DNA of 64,000 nucleotides from Lentzea sp. NBRC 105346 (lineage in GTDB: Bacteria > Actinomycetota > Actinomycetes > Mycobacteriales > Pseudonocardiaceae). The notes under the pieces were generated by a model. The model saw only the letters and a program-made list of their open reading frames with translations. It ran no database searches and was not told the DNA's origin. The stretch is from the NCBI RefSeq assembly GCF_030269605.1, contig NZ_BSTQ01000015.1:62001-126000 (forward strand), given 5' to 3'. Shown here piece after piece: positions 6,971 through 15,831 of the stretch. Both the position numbers and the translations under genes were made by a program. The number at the start of each line of letters is the position of its first letter. Position 1 is the first letter of the stretch.

Positions 6971-9802
6971 GTGGACCTCTCGCGGCGAGGGCTGCTCGGT
7001 GGCGTCATGGCTGGTGCGGCGCTCACCGCGCTCCCGGTGACCGCTCACGCGGACAGCGCGCTGATCCGCAACCGGATGCGCACCGACGAGGAGTGGTCCG
7101 CCTTCCTCCGCCAGCAGGATCTCGTCTGGCAACGCGTGCCACGCGCCTGGTACGAGGGTCCCTACCTGGGCAACGGTTTCCTGGCCACCCAGGTCTACCG
7201 CGAGCCCGGCGCGAACGCGCTGAGATTCACGGTCGACCACGCGCTCGTGCAGGACCACAGACCCGAGTTCGGCAACGAGTGGGGCGTTGCGCGCCTGCCC
7301 GTCGGGCGGCTGCTGCTCACCCCGGTCGGCAAGATCACCGGGGTCGACCTGCGGCTCGACCTGTGGAACGCCGAGCTTCGCGGCACCGTCGTGACCGACA
7401 AGGGCGAGCTGGCGATCCGCGCGTTCATCCACGCCGAGAAGTCGTTGCTGCTGCTGGACGTCCGGCCCACCTCGGGGGAACGCGAGTTCCAGCTGGCCTT
7501 CCAGGCCCTGGACGCGTTGAGTCCCCGCACCATCCGCGAACCACCGCCCAAGACGTTCCCGCTCAACCCCAAGCCGGTGACCAGGACCGAGAACGGGCTG
7601 ACGCTCGTCACGCAGGAGATGGTCGCGGGCGGGCAGACCGCCACCGCCTACCGGGTTAGAGGGCGTCACGGTCGCACGGACCTCTTGCTCTCGGTGACAC
7701 ACACTTACCCCGACAAGACCGCGGAAGCGTTAGTGCGTGACGCGGTTGTCAGAGCCTCTAACACTCCGGCAGAGGTGTTGCGCCACCAGCACCAGAAGTG
7801 GTGGCACCGCTTCTACCGCAAGAGCTTCGTGTCGGTGCCGGACGCGCTGATGCAGAGCTTCTACTGGATCCAGCTGTACAAGCTCGCGTCGGCGGCACGC
7901 CGGGAAGCGCCGATCATGCCGACCACCGGGCCGTGGCTGGAGCCGACGCCGTGGCCGTCGGTCTGGTTCAACCTCAACGCGCAGCTCGAGTACTGGCCGG
8001 TGTACGGCTCCAACCACCTGGAGCTCGATCCGATCCCGCGGACCATCTCGGAGAACCAGCAGATCCTCGTGGACGCGCTGCGCCCGGACTTCCGCGCCGA
8101 CTCGATGGGCCTGCGGCGCAGCACCGACCCGAGGTTCCTCGACGCGGGGTTCGTCGGCGCGCCCGGCTTCCCGTCGCCGGACCCGGAGATCGGGAACCTG
8201 CCGTGGCTGCTGCACAACGCGTGGCTGTCGTACCGGCACACGATGGACGAGCGGATCCTGCGCGACACCGTCTTCCCCGTGCTGCGCCGGTCCACCAACT
8301 ACTACCTGCACTTCCTGCGCAAGGGCAACGACGGCCGGCTGCACCTGCTGCCCACCTACTCGCCGGAGTACGGGATCGCGCCGGACTGCAACTTCGACCT
8401 CGGCCTGCTGCGGTGGAGCTGCCGCACGCTGCTCGACTCGGCGAGGATCCTGAAGATCGACGACCCGCTCGCACCGAAGTGGCAAGAGGTTCTGGACACG
8501 CTCGTCGACTATCCGGCCGACGCGAACGGGTTCATGATCGGCGCCGGGGTGCCGTTCAACAAGTCGCACCGGCACTACTCGCACATGCTCGCCGTCTATC
8601 CGCTGGCGCAGGTGAACTGGGAGCAGCCCGGGAGCCGGGAGCTGATCGAGAAGTCGTTGCGGCACTGGCTGTCCTTCGAGGGGTCCCTGCGCGGCTTCAC
8701 GTTCACCGGCGCCGCCTCGATCGCGGCGCAGATGACGCGCGGCGACGACGCTCTGCGGTACCTGCGTGAGTTCGTGGCGCGGTTCGCGCAGCCGAACACC
8801 ATGTACTTCGAGGCCGGCCCGGTGATCGAGACACCGCTCTCCGCGGCGAAGTCGTTGCAGGACATGCTGTGCCAGAGCTGGGGCGACAAGATCCGGATCT
8901 TCCCCGCGGTGCCGGCGGCCTGGAAGGACGTGGTGCTGCACGACTTCCGGACCGAGGGCGCGTTCCTCGTCAGCGCCGTGCGCAAGGGCGGCGTGACGCA
9001 GTTCGTCCGCGTGTTCAGCGAGGCCGGGGCGCCGTGCCGCGTCCGGACGGGCATCTCCGGGAAGCTCCGCGTGCACGGCTGCGCGCGCTGGCGGGTCGAC
9101 GGCGACGTGGTCGAGCTGTTCCTGCGGCGCGGCGAGGAGGCTGTCGTCCACGCCGACGGCACGCGGCCCGACTTCACGATCGCGCCCGTGCGCGTCACCG
9201 AACCAGCGCGGGCGTGGGGCCTGCCCGCGTTGCCGCCCGGCGGTGTCGCCACCCCGGTCGACATCACCGCGCTGTTCGACAACGACGGCCTCAGCAACGA
9301 GTTCACCAGCAAGGACGGCGACTTCGACGGCGCGGGCAACACCTATCCGGCCGCGCAGGTGCCGCAGACCGGGGGACTGACCGACGACGGGATCCCGTTC
9401 GAGTTCACCAACGGCGACGAGGCGTCCAAGAACAACGTGATCGCCGCCGGGCAGGTCGTTCCGGTACCCGCTGGCAGGTACGTGAAGCTGCATCTGCTGG
9501 CCGCCGCCGACACGGGCAACGTCGACGCGGACGGTCTCGTGTCCTATGTGGATGGTTCGACCACCGCGGTCCGGTTCCGCGTCACGGGGTGGCGTTCCGG
9601 GCCGCAGTTCGGCGAGACCGAACCGGTCGCGACGACGTTGATGCACACGCCGTCCGGGCCGCAGCAGGTGAAAGTTGCCGTATTCCACCAGGTTGTGGGG
9701 ATCGATTCCACGAAGGAGCTCGCATCCGTGCAGCTCCCGAAGACGACCGGTCCGAGGCTGCACATCTTTGGGATAACGCTGGAGAAAACCAAGGCTCAAT
9801 GA
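6971..9802 (+). CDS. Secreted GH95-family glycoside hydrolase (alpha-L-fucosidase/galactosidase type) with C-terminal accessory domain
   Basis: GTG 6971 follows AAGGGG with good spacing. The N-terminus (DLSRRGLLGGVMAGAALTALPVTAHA) is a Tat signal. The body carries GH95-like features: the YLGNGFLATQVYREPGANALRFTVDHALVQDHRPE region near residue 58-92, an (alpha/alpha)6 barrel with PTYSPEYG and NKSHRHYSHMLAVYPL, and the terminal QSWGDKIRIFPAVP segment. GH95 enzymes remove alpha-linked fucose or galactose from plant cell-wall side chains by inversion. Residues about 760-943 form a separate beta-rich domain (ITALFDNDGLSNEFTSKDGDF onward) that is probably carbohydrate-binding. It heads an operon with the lyase-like gene and GH27. 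The exact sugar cannot be read from sequence. Confidence 0.82.
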   Translation: MDLSRRGLLGGVMAGAALTALPVTAHADSALIRNRMRTDEEWSAFLRQQDLVWQRVPRAWYEGPYLGNGFLATQVYREPGANALRFTVDHALVQDHRPEFGNEWGVARLPVGRLLLTPVGKITGVDLRLDLWNAELRGTVVTDKGELAIRAFIHAEKSLLLLDVRPTSGEREFQLAFQALDALSPRTIREPPPKTFPLNPKPVTRTENGLTLVTQEMVAGGQTATAYRVRGRHGRTDLLLSVTHTYPDKTAEALVRDAVVRASNTPAEVLRHQHQKWWHRFYRKSFVSVPDALMQSFYWIQLYKLASAARREAPIMPTTGPWLEPTPWPSVWFNLNAQLEYWPVYGSNHLELDPIPRTISENQQILVDALRPDFRADSMGLRRSTDPRFLDAGFVGAPGFPSPDPEIGNLPWLLHNAWLSYRHTMDERILRDTVFPVLRRSTNYYLHFLRKGNDGRLHLLPTYSPEYGIAPDCNFDLGLLRWSCRTLLDSARILKIDDPLAPKWQEVLDTLVDYPADANGFMIGAGVPFNKSHRHYSHMLAVYPLAQVNWEQPGSRELIEKSLRHWLSFEGSLRGFTFTGAASIAAQMTRGDDALRYLREFVARFAQPNTMYFEAGPVIETPLSAAKSLQDMLCQSWGDKIRIFPAVPAAWKDVVLHDFRTEGAFLVSAVRKGGVTQFVRVFSEAGAPCRVRTGISGKLRVHGCARWRVDGDVVELFLRRGEEAVVHADGTRPDFTIAPVRVTEPARAWGLPALPPGGVATPVDITALFDNDGLSNEFTSKDGDFDGAGNTYPAAQVPQTGGLTDDGIPFEFTNGDEASKNNVIAAGQVVPVPAGRYVKLHLLAAADTGNVDADGLVSYVDGSTTAVRFRVTGWRSGPQFGETEPVATTLMHTPSGPQQVKVAVFHQVVGIDSTKELASVQLPKTTGPRLHIFGITLEKTKAQ

Positions 9803-9845
9803 TCAAAGCCGCCGCCGAAGGAGAAATCCCTAAGGAGGCAAAGAG

Positions 9846-10640
9846 ATGTCAGTGCTGTCACGCCGCGACGCCGTGAAGATGGGCGCCGGGGCAGTGCTTC
9901 TGGGGGGTCTGGCCTCGACCGCTCGACCCGCGTACGCGGACCCGGTGATCCAGGCGGGCTGGGCGTTGAAGTGGAGTCCGGACCCGGCGAAGGACGGGCT
10001 GCAGGCGTTCGAGGGGCTCGAGGACGACCGCGCCGGCTCGCACAAGGGCGTCAAGCACATCTACGTCGAGGGCGACCACTGGCGCTTCGACATGCACACC
10101 CGTGACCGCGATGGTTCGGACCGCCAGCGCAACGAGTCGAAGGGCATGCGCTCGGGCGGCTCGGTTCACAAGATCAACAAGGATGAGACCTGGAAGATCA
10201 CCTGGCAGGCGTTCTGGCCGTCGGCGCTGACGGCCACGACGAAGTTCACCCACATCCACCAGATGAAGGTCCAGGACGTCGGCGGTCCGTTGTGGACCAT
10301 CACACCGCGGATGAAGGGCGGCACGCCGACCCTGACCATCCTGACCCTGCGGGACAACGACGCCAACACCGAGCACACGCTCGGCAGCTACTCGGCGCTG
10401 CAGAACAAGTGGATCGACATCGAGCTCGACTTCAAGGCGTCCAACAGCGGTGGCCACCTGCACTGGGTGATCAAGGACGCGGGCAAGGTCGTCGTCGACG
10501 GTCGGACCACCGCCGTCGACCTGTGGCGGGACAAGAACTACCTGCGACCCAAGTGGGGCATCTACCGCAGTCTCGGCAGTTCGGGACTGCGCGACTGTTA
10601 CCAACTCATCCGCAACTACAAGGGGTACAAGTGGGAGTGA
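9846..10640 (+). CDS. Tat-secreted polysaccharide-lyase-like protein (heparinase I-like jelly roll)
   Basis: ATG 9846 sits behind AAGGAGG. Residues 1-31 (LSRRDAVKMGAGAVLLGGL) are a Tat signal. The 264-residue protein has the pattern of the Polysacc_lyase/heparin-lyase-I fold: SDRQRNESKG near 90-99, FTHIHQMK near 129-136, then PKWGIYRS near the C-terminus, residues that in this family line the cleft. Lying between GH95 and GH27 genes, a role on acidic plant polysaccharide is more likely than on heparin. It could also be a non-catalytic binding protein. The stop overlaps the start of the next gene, so the two are translationally coupled. Confidence 0.65.
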   Translation: MSVLSRRDAVKMGAGAVLLGGLASTARPAYADPVIQAGWALKWSPDPAKDGLQAFEGLEDDRAGSHKGVKHIYVEGDHWRFDMHTRDRDGSDRQRNESKGMRSGGSVHKINKDETWKITWQAFWPSALTATTKFTHIHQMKVQDVGGPLWTITPRMKGGTPTLTILTLRDNDANTEHTLGSYSALQNKWIDIELDFKASNSGGHLHWVIKDAGKVVVDGRTTAVDLWRDKNYLRPKWGIYRSLGSSGLRDCYQLIRNYKGYKWE

Positions 10641-12640
10641 GATCGCTTGTGGCGGTGCTGGCACTGGCCGGGGCAACCCTGGCCGTGCCGGCTCCGGCCG
10701 CTGCAGCCTCAGTCTTGGCAGCCGACGAACCGCAGCTCGCCATGACGCCGCCGATGGGGTTCAACAACTGGAACGCCACCGGGTGCGAGGTCGACGAGAA
10801 GCTCATCCGCGACATGGCGGACATCTTCGTGTCCTCGGGTCTGAAGGACGCGGGGTACGAGTACGTCAACGTCGACGACTGCTGGGCGGACGCGACCCGT
10901 GACCCGGCGACCGGCCGGCTGCGCAATCATCCGACCAAGTTCCCCAGCGGCATCAAGGCCCTCGCGGACTACATCCACTCGAAGGGCCTGAAGTTCGGCA
11001 TCTACACCAGCGCCGGCACCATGACGTGCGCCAGGACGATGCCGGGCGGCCTGGACCACGAGGAGATCGACGCGCAGACGTTCGCGGACTGGGGCGTCGA
11101 CTACCTGAAGTACGACAACTGCAACAACGAGAACCGGCCGTTCCTCGAGCGCTACACGAAGATGCGCGACGCGCTGCGCAAGACCGGCCGTCCCATCGTG
11201 TTCTCGATCTGCGAGTGGGGCCAGAACAAGCCCTGGGAGTGGGGCAAGGGCGTCGGCCAGCTGTGGCGCACCACGGGTGACATCAACGACACCTACACCA
11301 AGATGATCGACATCCTGAAGCAGAACGCGCCGCTCGCCTCGTACGCCGGGCCGGGTCACTGGAACGACCCGGACATGCTGGAGGTCGGCAACGGCGGAAT
11401 GTCCAATGTGGAGTACCGCAGCCACTTCAACCTGTGGGCCGTGATGGCGGCGCCGCTGCTGATCGGCTCCGACCTCCGTAAGGTCTCCAAGGCCGACTTC
11501 GACATCCTGCTGAACAAGGACGTCATCGCGGTCAACCAGGACAAGCTCGGTGCCCAGGGCACCGTGCTGTCCAACGCCGGCGGACACTGGATCTTCGTGA
11601 AGCCGCTGGCCAACGGCGACAAGGCCGTGACGTTGTTCAACGAGACCGAGGTCAACGCCACCATCTCCACCACCGCATCGGCCATCGGGTTGCCGAAGAG
11701 CGTCGGCTACACCCTGCGGGATCTGTGGCAGCACAAGGACTTCCAGTCCGCGGGCACCATCTCGGCCTCCCTGCCGCCGCACGGTTCGGCGATGTTCCGG
11801 ATCAAGGCCTCGCGTGACTGGTTCCGCCACGAGCCGTCGATCGACGCGGCCGTGGACGTGCGCACCTCGTTCCAGGGCATCCCGAGCACGATCGTGCCCG
11901 CGGGGGAGGCGTTCACCGTCGACGTGAAGGCCACCAACCAGGCGCCGATCCCGGTGCTGGACGCCTCCGTGTCGCTGTCCCCGCCGCCAGGCTGGAAGGT
12001 CGAACGGGTCCAGGCCGGCCGCGAGCACGTGTTGTTGCAGGGCCGGGCGGTGACCGGAACGTGGCGGGTCACGCCGCCCGCCGGTGTCTCTCCGGGTGAC
12101 TACTCGATGTCCGGGCTGCTCAACCTGACCTGGGTCGGGCACGGCCGGTTGTCGCGCGGCGGCACGTCGGCGTTGCTCGTGCCCGCGGCGCCGCCGTCCG
12201 GTGTCGTGGACCTGAGCACGGTCAAGACGACCAAGGAACGAGGCGGGTACGGGCCGATCGAGCGCAACATGTCCAACGGCGGGCCCAAGGGCGGCGACGG
12301 GAAACCGTTGAGCATCAACGGGAAGAAGTACGCCACCGGGCTCGGCATGCATGCTCCGTCCGAGGTCATCCTCTACGTCGGCGGGAAGTGCTCGGCGTTC
12401 TCGGCCGAGGTCGGCATCGACGACGAGCGCGACGCTGTGATGATGGGCTCGGCGACGTTCGAGGTGTGGGCCGACGGCACGAAGGTCGCGGACTCCGGGC
12501 TGCGGACGTGGCGGGACGACGCCGTGGCGCTGTCCGGGTCGCTGAAGGGCGCGAAGTTCCTGCGGCTGGTGGAAACCGACGGCGGCGACGGCGTCCGGTA
12601 CGACCGCGGCGACTTCGCGGTTCCCACCCTCACCTGCTGA
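10631..12640 (+). CDS. Secreted alpha-galactosidase (GH27) with NEW3 and NPCBM domains
   Basis: GTG 10631 lies 5 bases after AGGGG; GTG 10637 is the alternative start. A Sec signal ends near AAAASVLAAD. The GH27 catalytic barrel starts at TPPMGFNNWNATGC; the nucleophile is the Asp of YLKYDNCN (about residue 162) and the acid/base lies in WNDPDMLEVG (about 244-253). After residue about 395 comes a NEW3-type Ig-like domain (IPVLDASVSLSPPPGW), and about 520-669 is an NPCBM domain (ATGLGMHAPSEVILYVGGKC). The enzyme should release terminal alpha-galactose from galactomannan or pectin side chains. It is the last gene of the GH95 operon and ends just before a strong hairpin. Confidence 0.93.
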   Translation: MGVRSLVAVLALAGATLAVPAPAAAASVLAADEPQLAMTPPMGFNNWNATGCEVDEKLIRDMADIFVSSGLKDAGYEYVNVDDCWADATRDPATGRLRNHPTKFPSGIKALADYIHSKGLKFGIYTSAGTMTCARTMPGGLDHEEIDAQTFADWGVDYLKYDNCNNENRPFLERYTKMRDALRKTGRPIVFSICEWGQNKPWEWGKGVGQLWRTTGDINDTYTKMIDILKQNAPLASYAGPGHWNDPDMLEVGNGGMSNVEYRSHFNLWAVMAAPLLIGSDLRKVSKADFDILLNKDVIAVNQDKLGAQGTVLSNAGGHWIFVKPLANGDKAVTLFNETEVNATISTTASAIGLPKSVGYTLRDLWQHKDFQSAGTISASLPPHGSAMFRIKASRDWFRHEPSIDAAVDVRTSFQGIPSTIVPAGEAFTVDVKATNQAPIPVLDASVSLSPPPGWKVERVQAGREHVLLQGRAVTGTWRVTPPAGVSPGDYSMSGLLNLTWVGHGRLSRGGTSALLVPAAPPSGVVDLSTVKTTKERGGYGPIERNMSNGGPKGGDGKPLSINGKKYATGLGMHAPSEVILYVGGKCSAFSAEVGIDDERDAVMMGSATFEVWADGTKVADSGLRTWRDDAVALSGSLKGAKFLRLVETDGGDGVRYDRGDFAVPTLTC

Positions 12641-12644
12641 GTTG

Positions 12645-12695
12645 CCGTTAAGGCCACCTTCACTGCGTTGAGCGCAGTCAAGGTGGCCTTAACGG
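12645..12695. terminator. Bidirectional terminator hairpin
   Basis: CCGTTAAGGCCACCTT (12645-12660) is exactly complementary to AAGGTGGCCTTAACGG (12680-12695), with ACTGCG/CGCAGT pairing inside. It separates the convergent GH27 and lectin genes and touches the lectin stop codon. The AAGGCCACCTT style of arm resembles dispersed terminator-like repeats that I associate with Pseudonocardiaceae genomes. Confidence 0.8.
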
Positions 12696-13163
12696 TCAGA
12701 ACCAGGACTGGAGACGGGATCTGGCGTCGGAGCCGGGGTAGCAGGCGGCTGTGTGCAACGAGTTCATGTCGTCGATGCACCGGCCCGTTGCCTGGTTGCG
12801 CAGCTGGATGGTGCCGTCATTCCACCTGGTCACGTACCAACTCTGGTAGCGCGACCGCGGATCCGACGGCGCCCAGCAGGGCCGCGTCACGAACGTCGGG
12901 CCGCTGTCGTCGAAGCACAGCCCGCTCACCAGGCCCTTGATCTGACGGGTGTTGTCGGCCCACACGTGCACGTTCCAGTACTGGTAGGCGTCGGACGGGT
13001 CGCAGTTGTCGCTGTGCAGACCGAGGTGCTCGGTGATGCAGCGCAGCGTCTCCTGGTTCTGGTACGTCTCCGTGGCGTCCTGCACCACGGGTCCCTCGGG
13101 CACGGCCACCTTGTCGGTCGGTGCGACCAGGGCAAGGGCGGCCATCGTTGCGGCGATGAGCAT
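12696..13163 (-). CDS. Small secreted ricin B-type lectin-like protein
   Basis: ATG 13163 follows GAGGGGGAACCG; the longer upstream frame (from 13199) has no signal peptide. The 155-residue product has a short hydrophobic N-terminus (LIAATMAALALVAPTDK), suggesting secretion. It contains repeated QxW-type motifs (AYQYWNVHV, RYQSWYVTRW and the terminal RLQSWF) with paired cysteines, the hallmark of beta-trefoil ricin-type lectins, although it covers little more than one trefoil. No catalytic domain is attached. It could bind sugars at the cell surface or be a small inhibitor-like exoprotein. It is monocistronic and divergent from the SARP gene. Confidence 0.65.
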   Translation of the reverse strand: MLIAATMAALALVAPTDKVAVPEGPVVQDATETYQNQETLRCITEHLGLHSDNCDPSDAYQYWNVHVWADNTRQIKGLVSGLCFDDSGPTFVTRPCWAPSDPRSRYQSWYVTRWNDGTIQLRNQATGRCIDDMNSLHTAACYPGSDARSRLQSWF

Positions 13164-13259
13164 CGGTTCCCCCTCGGAATTGGAAAATTCTTGCCCCATG
13201 CTGCGCCGCGGTGGTGAGCTGGTTTCCTAGCGAATTGTTAACCGGTGGGGGGAGTGCCG

Positions 13260-14519
13260 GTGGAGATTCGGCTCCTGGGGACCGTGGAGGCGTTCGCGGA
13301 CGGCCGGCCGGTGCGGCTCGGCCCGCCGCAGCAACGCCTGGTGCTCGCCGTGCTGGCGACGCACGCCGGACGGGTGGTGCCGGCGGAGACGCTCATCGAC
13401 CGCGTGTGGGACTCCGCGCCGCACGGGGCGCGGCGCACGCTGCACGTGTACGTCAGCCGATTGCGGCACGTGCTGCCGATCCCGCGGCGCTCCGGTGGGT
13501 ACGTGCTCGACGTCGACCCGGAAGTCGTTGACGTGCACCGGTTCCGGCGGCTGCGCGACCGAGGCGACCACGAGGAGGCCATCGAGCTGTGGCGTGGTGA
13601 GCCGTTGGCGACCATGCCGGGCGCGTGGGCGGCCGCGATGCGTGCCGCCTGGGAGCAGGACTACCTCGACGCCGTGGTGGCGTGGGCCGCGGGCACGCCG
13701 TCGGCCGCGGTCGGCAAGCTGACCGAGCTCGTCGGCGCGTACCCGCTCGTCGAGTCGCTCGCCGCGGAGCTCATGCGGGCCCTGCAGGCGTCGGGCCGGT
13801 CGTGCGAGGCGCTGCGGTGTTACGAACGCATCCGGCGCCGGCTCGCCGACGAGTTCGGCGTCGATCCGGGCACCGCCCTGCGCCGCGCGCACCAGGCCGT
13901 CCTGGCCGGAACCGTGTCGGTCGTGCCCGCGCAGCTGCCCGCGGACGTGCCGGGGTTCGTCGGCCGGCGTCGTCAGCTCGCGGCGCTGGACGCGGCGCTG
14001 CTGACCGGCGGCACCGCGACGATCACGGGCGCCGAGGGTGTCGGCAAGAGCGCGCTGGCCGTGCACTGGGCGCACGGCGTCCGCGGCCGCTTTCCGGACG
14101 GGCAGCTCTACGCCGACCTGCGGGAGACCACCCCGGCGGAGGCGTTGCGTGGGTTCCTCGACGGGGCGCCGAACGCCTCGCCCGCGTTGTTCCGCAGCAC
14201 CATGGCGGGCAAGCGCGCGCTCATCGTGCTCGACAACGTCTGCGACGCCGCGCAGGTCCGGCCGCTGCTGCCCGGTGCGCCGGGTTGTCTCGTGCTGGTC
14301 ACCAGCCGGGACCCGTTGCTCGGGCTGGTCACCGCGGGCGCGCGGCCGGTCGGGGTCGGGCCGCTGACCGGTGCCGAGGCGCGGCAGTTGCTCGCCAACC
14401 GGGTGGGCGCGGAGCCCTATGGGGTGGAGGAGATCGTGGCTCGGTGCGGCGGGGTGCCGGGCGCGCTGGCGTTCGCGGCGGCGGGGGTTCTTACGCGGCT
14501 GAACGCGGCTTTCGAGTGA
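13260..14519 (+). CDS. SARP-family regulator with a shortened NB-ARC domain
   Basis: GTG 13260 follows GGGGGGAG; earlier in-frame GTGs at 13245 and 13254 overlap that site. Residues 1-80 are the OmpR-like winged helix (EIRLLGTVEAFADGRPVRLG, then TLHVYVSRLRHVLP), and about 90-220 is the BTAD domain (VDVHRFRRL through EFGVDPGTALRRAHQAVLAG). A P-loop GAEGVGKSAL and LIVLDNVC follow in an NB-ARC core, but the protein stops there at 419 residues without the TPR array of AfsR-type proteins. SARPs activate secondary-metabolite clusters by binding heptameric repeats. The following two genes lie close in the same direction, so they are plausible co-transcribed partners, though neither is biosynthetic. 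Confidence 0.85.
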   Translation: MEIRLLGTVEAFADGRPVRLGPPQQRLVLAVLATHAGRVVPAETLIDRVWDSAPHGARRTLHVYVSRLRHVLPIPRRSGGYVLDVDPEVVDVHRFRRLRDRGDHEEAIELWRGEPLATMPGAWAAAMRAAWEQDYLDAVVAWAAGTPSAAVGKLTELVGAYPLVESLAAELMRALQASGRSCEALRCYERIRRRLADEFGVDPGTALRRAHQAVLAGTVSVVPAQLPADVPGFVGRRRQLAALDAALLTGGTATITGAEGVGKSALAVHWAHGVRGRFPDGQLYADLRETTPAEALRGFLDGAPNASPALFRSTMAGKRALIVLDNVCDAAQVRPLLPGAPGCLVLVTSRDPLLGLVTAGARPVGVGPLTGAEARQLLANRVGAEPYGVEEIVARCGGVPGALAFAAAGVLTRLNAAFE

Positions 14520-14586
14520 GCTGCGAGCAATTCCATGGCGGACGGGAGTCCACTGATGTGACCTGAGTTACAAGGGGCTGGTGGTC

Positions 14587-15051
14587 ATGACAGTGGTCTC
14601 GGACGGAGGGCTCGACGATCTCTCGGTCGCCGCGGAACGCTTCCACAGCTGGGAATGGCTGGTGCTGCGTTCGGGCTCGCGGCTGCTGCTCAACACCGAC
14701 CACCACGTCAGCGCGGTCGAACTCCCCAGTGGCATCGGCGGCGAGGTGCAGCACTACCTCGCGGTCCGCATGCTCGCCGGGCCGGTGCTCGTTCTCCCCG
14801 GAGCACCGGCCCGGTGGCTCATCCTCACCGAGTCCGCCGACGACGCGTCACAGGTCAACCTCATCCGGCTGCGGGCGCGCGGGGCGTTGACGCACCGGCG
14901 CGGCACGCTCGTTCCGTTGCCGCCCAGCCGGCTCGAGCGCGGTGAGGTCACCTGGCTGGGGCACGCGCCCGACGAGAACCCGTTCCTGCCGCCGTTCAGC
15001 GCGGTCGTGGCGTCGGTGCGGGCCGTCACGGAGTCGGCGGGCATCGGCTAG
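14587..15051 (+). CDS. Protein of unknown function in the SARP operon
   Basis: ATG 14587 lies 9 bases after AAGGGG; GTG 14581 is too close to that site. The product has 154 residues, no signal peptide, no membrane segment and no family that I recognise. It reads as a mixed alpha/beta soluble protein with the hydrophobic segments MLAGPVLVLP and PARWLILTE and a Pro-rich stretch near LVPLPPSRLERG. It ends 9 bases before the DUF3626-like gene, so the two are very likely in one transcript. The frame has normal high-GC codon use, which supports a real gene. Confidence 0.55.
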   Translation: MTVVSDGGLDDLSVAAERFHSWEWLVLRSGSRLLLNTDHHVSAVELPSGIGGEVQHYLAVRMLAGPVLVLPGAPARWLILTESADDASQVNLIRLRARGALTHRRGTLVPLPPSRLERGEVTWLGHAPDENPFLPPFSAVVASVRAVTESAGIG

Positions 15052-15060
15052 AAAGGATCC

Positions 15061-15831
15061 GTGTGGGAACGGGCGATCGAGCACGTGACGCAGTTGTCGG
15101 CGGGGGAGCCCGTCGACCAGGATCTGCGTGTCACGCTCAATTTCCATCCCGACCGAGGGGCCATTCTGGAGTCACTGCGCGACCAAGGCGTCTACCGCTC
15201 GCAGTTCGAGACCGGCACCAGCAACGGCGGCCTCGGCGGTCGCCGGAAGGACTGGGAGAGCAGGCTGTTCGGCGGGGTCTACGACGACGCGCCGCCGAGC
15301 GCGCGGCCCAAGTACGGCGCGCTCAACTTCCGGCGCCGGCCTGCGGGCGGTGCGCCGCGGTTCGGCTCGGCGCACTTCCGGCTGACGAGCGAAACCTTGC
15401 GCCGCACCACGTTCTGCTACCCGGACAGCGTGTTCGAACCGGCCGACTTCGGCACCGCCGAGCGGATGTCCCTCATCGAGAAGGCCCAGGCGGACGAGAA
15501 GGACGTGCTGGACGACTACGTCGAGGCGCACGTGCACGGGCCGGTCACCCTGAAAACCGACGTCGAGGCCCTGGTGCTCGACCCCTGCTACAAAGGCACG
15601 CCGGTCGAACGGCTCGCAGGCGAGCTGCCGTGCCCGGTGGAGTGGCATCACGGTTTCCGTGCGCATGTCGGCGACATCGACCCGGAGTACCGCGGTGCGC
15701 ACATCGCCGAGCTGGCGTGTTCATTGGCGCGCAACGGTTTCCTGGACGCCCGGATCATCGGCGAGGCCGTCGGGAAGCACGATCCGCAGGACCTGAAGAA
15801 GGTCTGGCACTGCGTCGCGAAATTCGGTTAG
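15061..15831 (+). CDS. DUF3626-family protein
   Basis: GTG 15061 follows AGAAAGGA. The 256-residue soluble protein has the conserved blocks I associate with DUF3626: NFHPDRGAILESL near 27, YRSQFETGTSNGG near 45, RLFGGVYDD near 68, RPKYGALNFRR near 82, RFGSAHFRL near 99 and CPVEWHHGF near 202. The function of the family is not established. The strongly conserved polar motifs (FETGTSNGG, HFRL) look like an active site. Its place in an operon with a SARP regulator is unusual. The stop overlaps that of the convergent CAP gene by 4 bases. Confidence 0.7.
   Translation: MWERAIEHVTQLSAGEPVDQDLRVTLNFHPDRGAILESLRDQGVYRSQFETGTSNGGLGGRRKDWESRLFGGVYDDAPPSARPKYGALNFRRRPAGGAPRFGSAHFRLTSETLRRTTFCYPDSVFEPADFGTAERMSLIEKAQADEKDVLDDYVEAHVHGPVTLKTDVEALVLDPCYKGTPVERLAGELPCPVEWHHGFRAHVGDIDPEYRGAHIAELACSLARNGFLDARIIGEAVGKHDPQDLKKVWHCVAKFG

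Noticed and set aside
7730..9799. 689-codon minus-strand frame over the GH95 gene
   Set aside because: Low-complexity Arg/Val composition typical of antisense high-GC frames.
10709..12352. 547-codon minus-strand frame over the GH27 gene
   Set aside because: Antisense shadow; GH27 motifs are clear on the plus strand.
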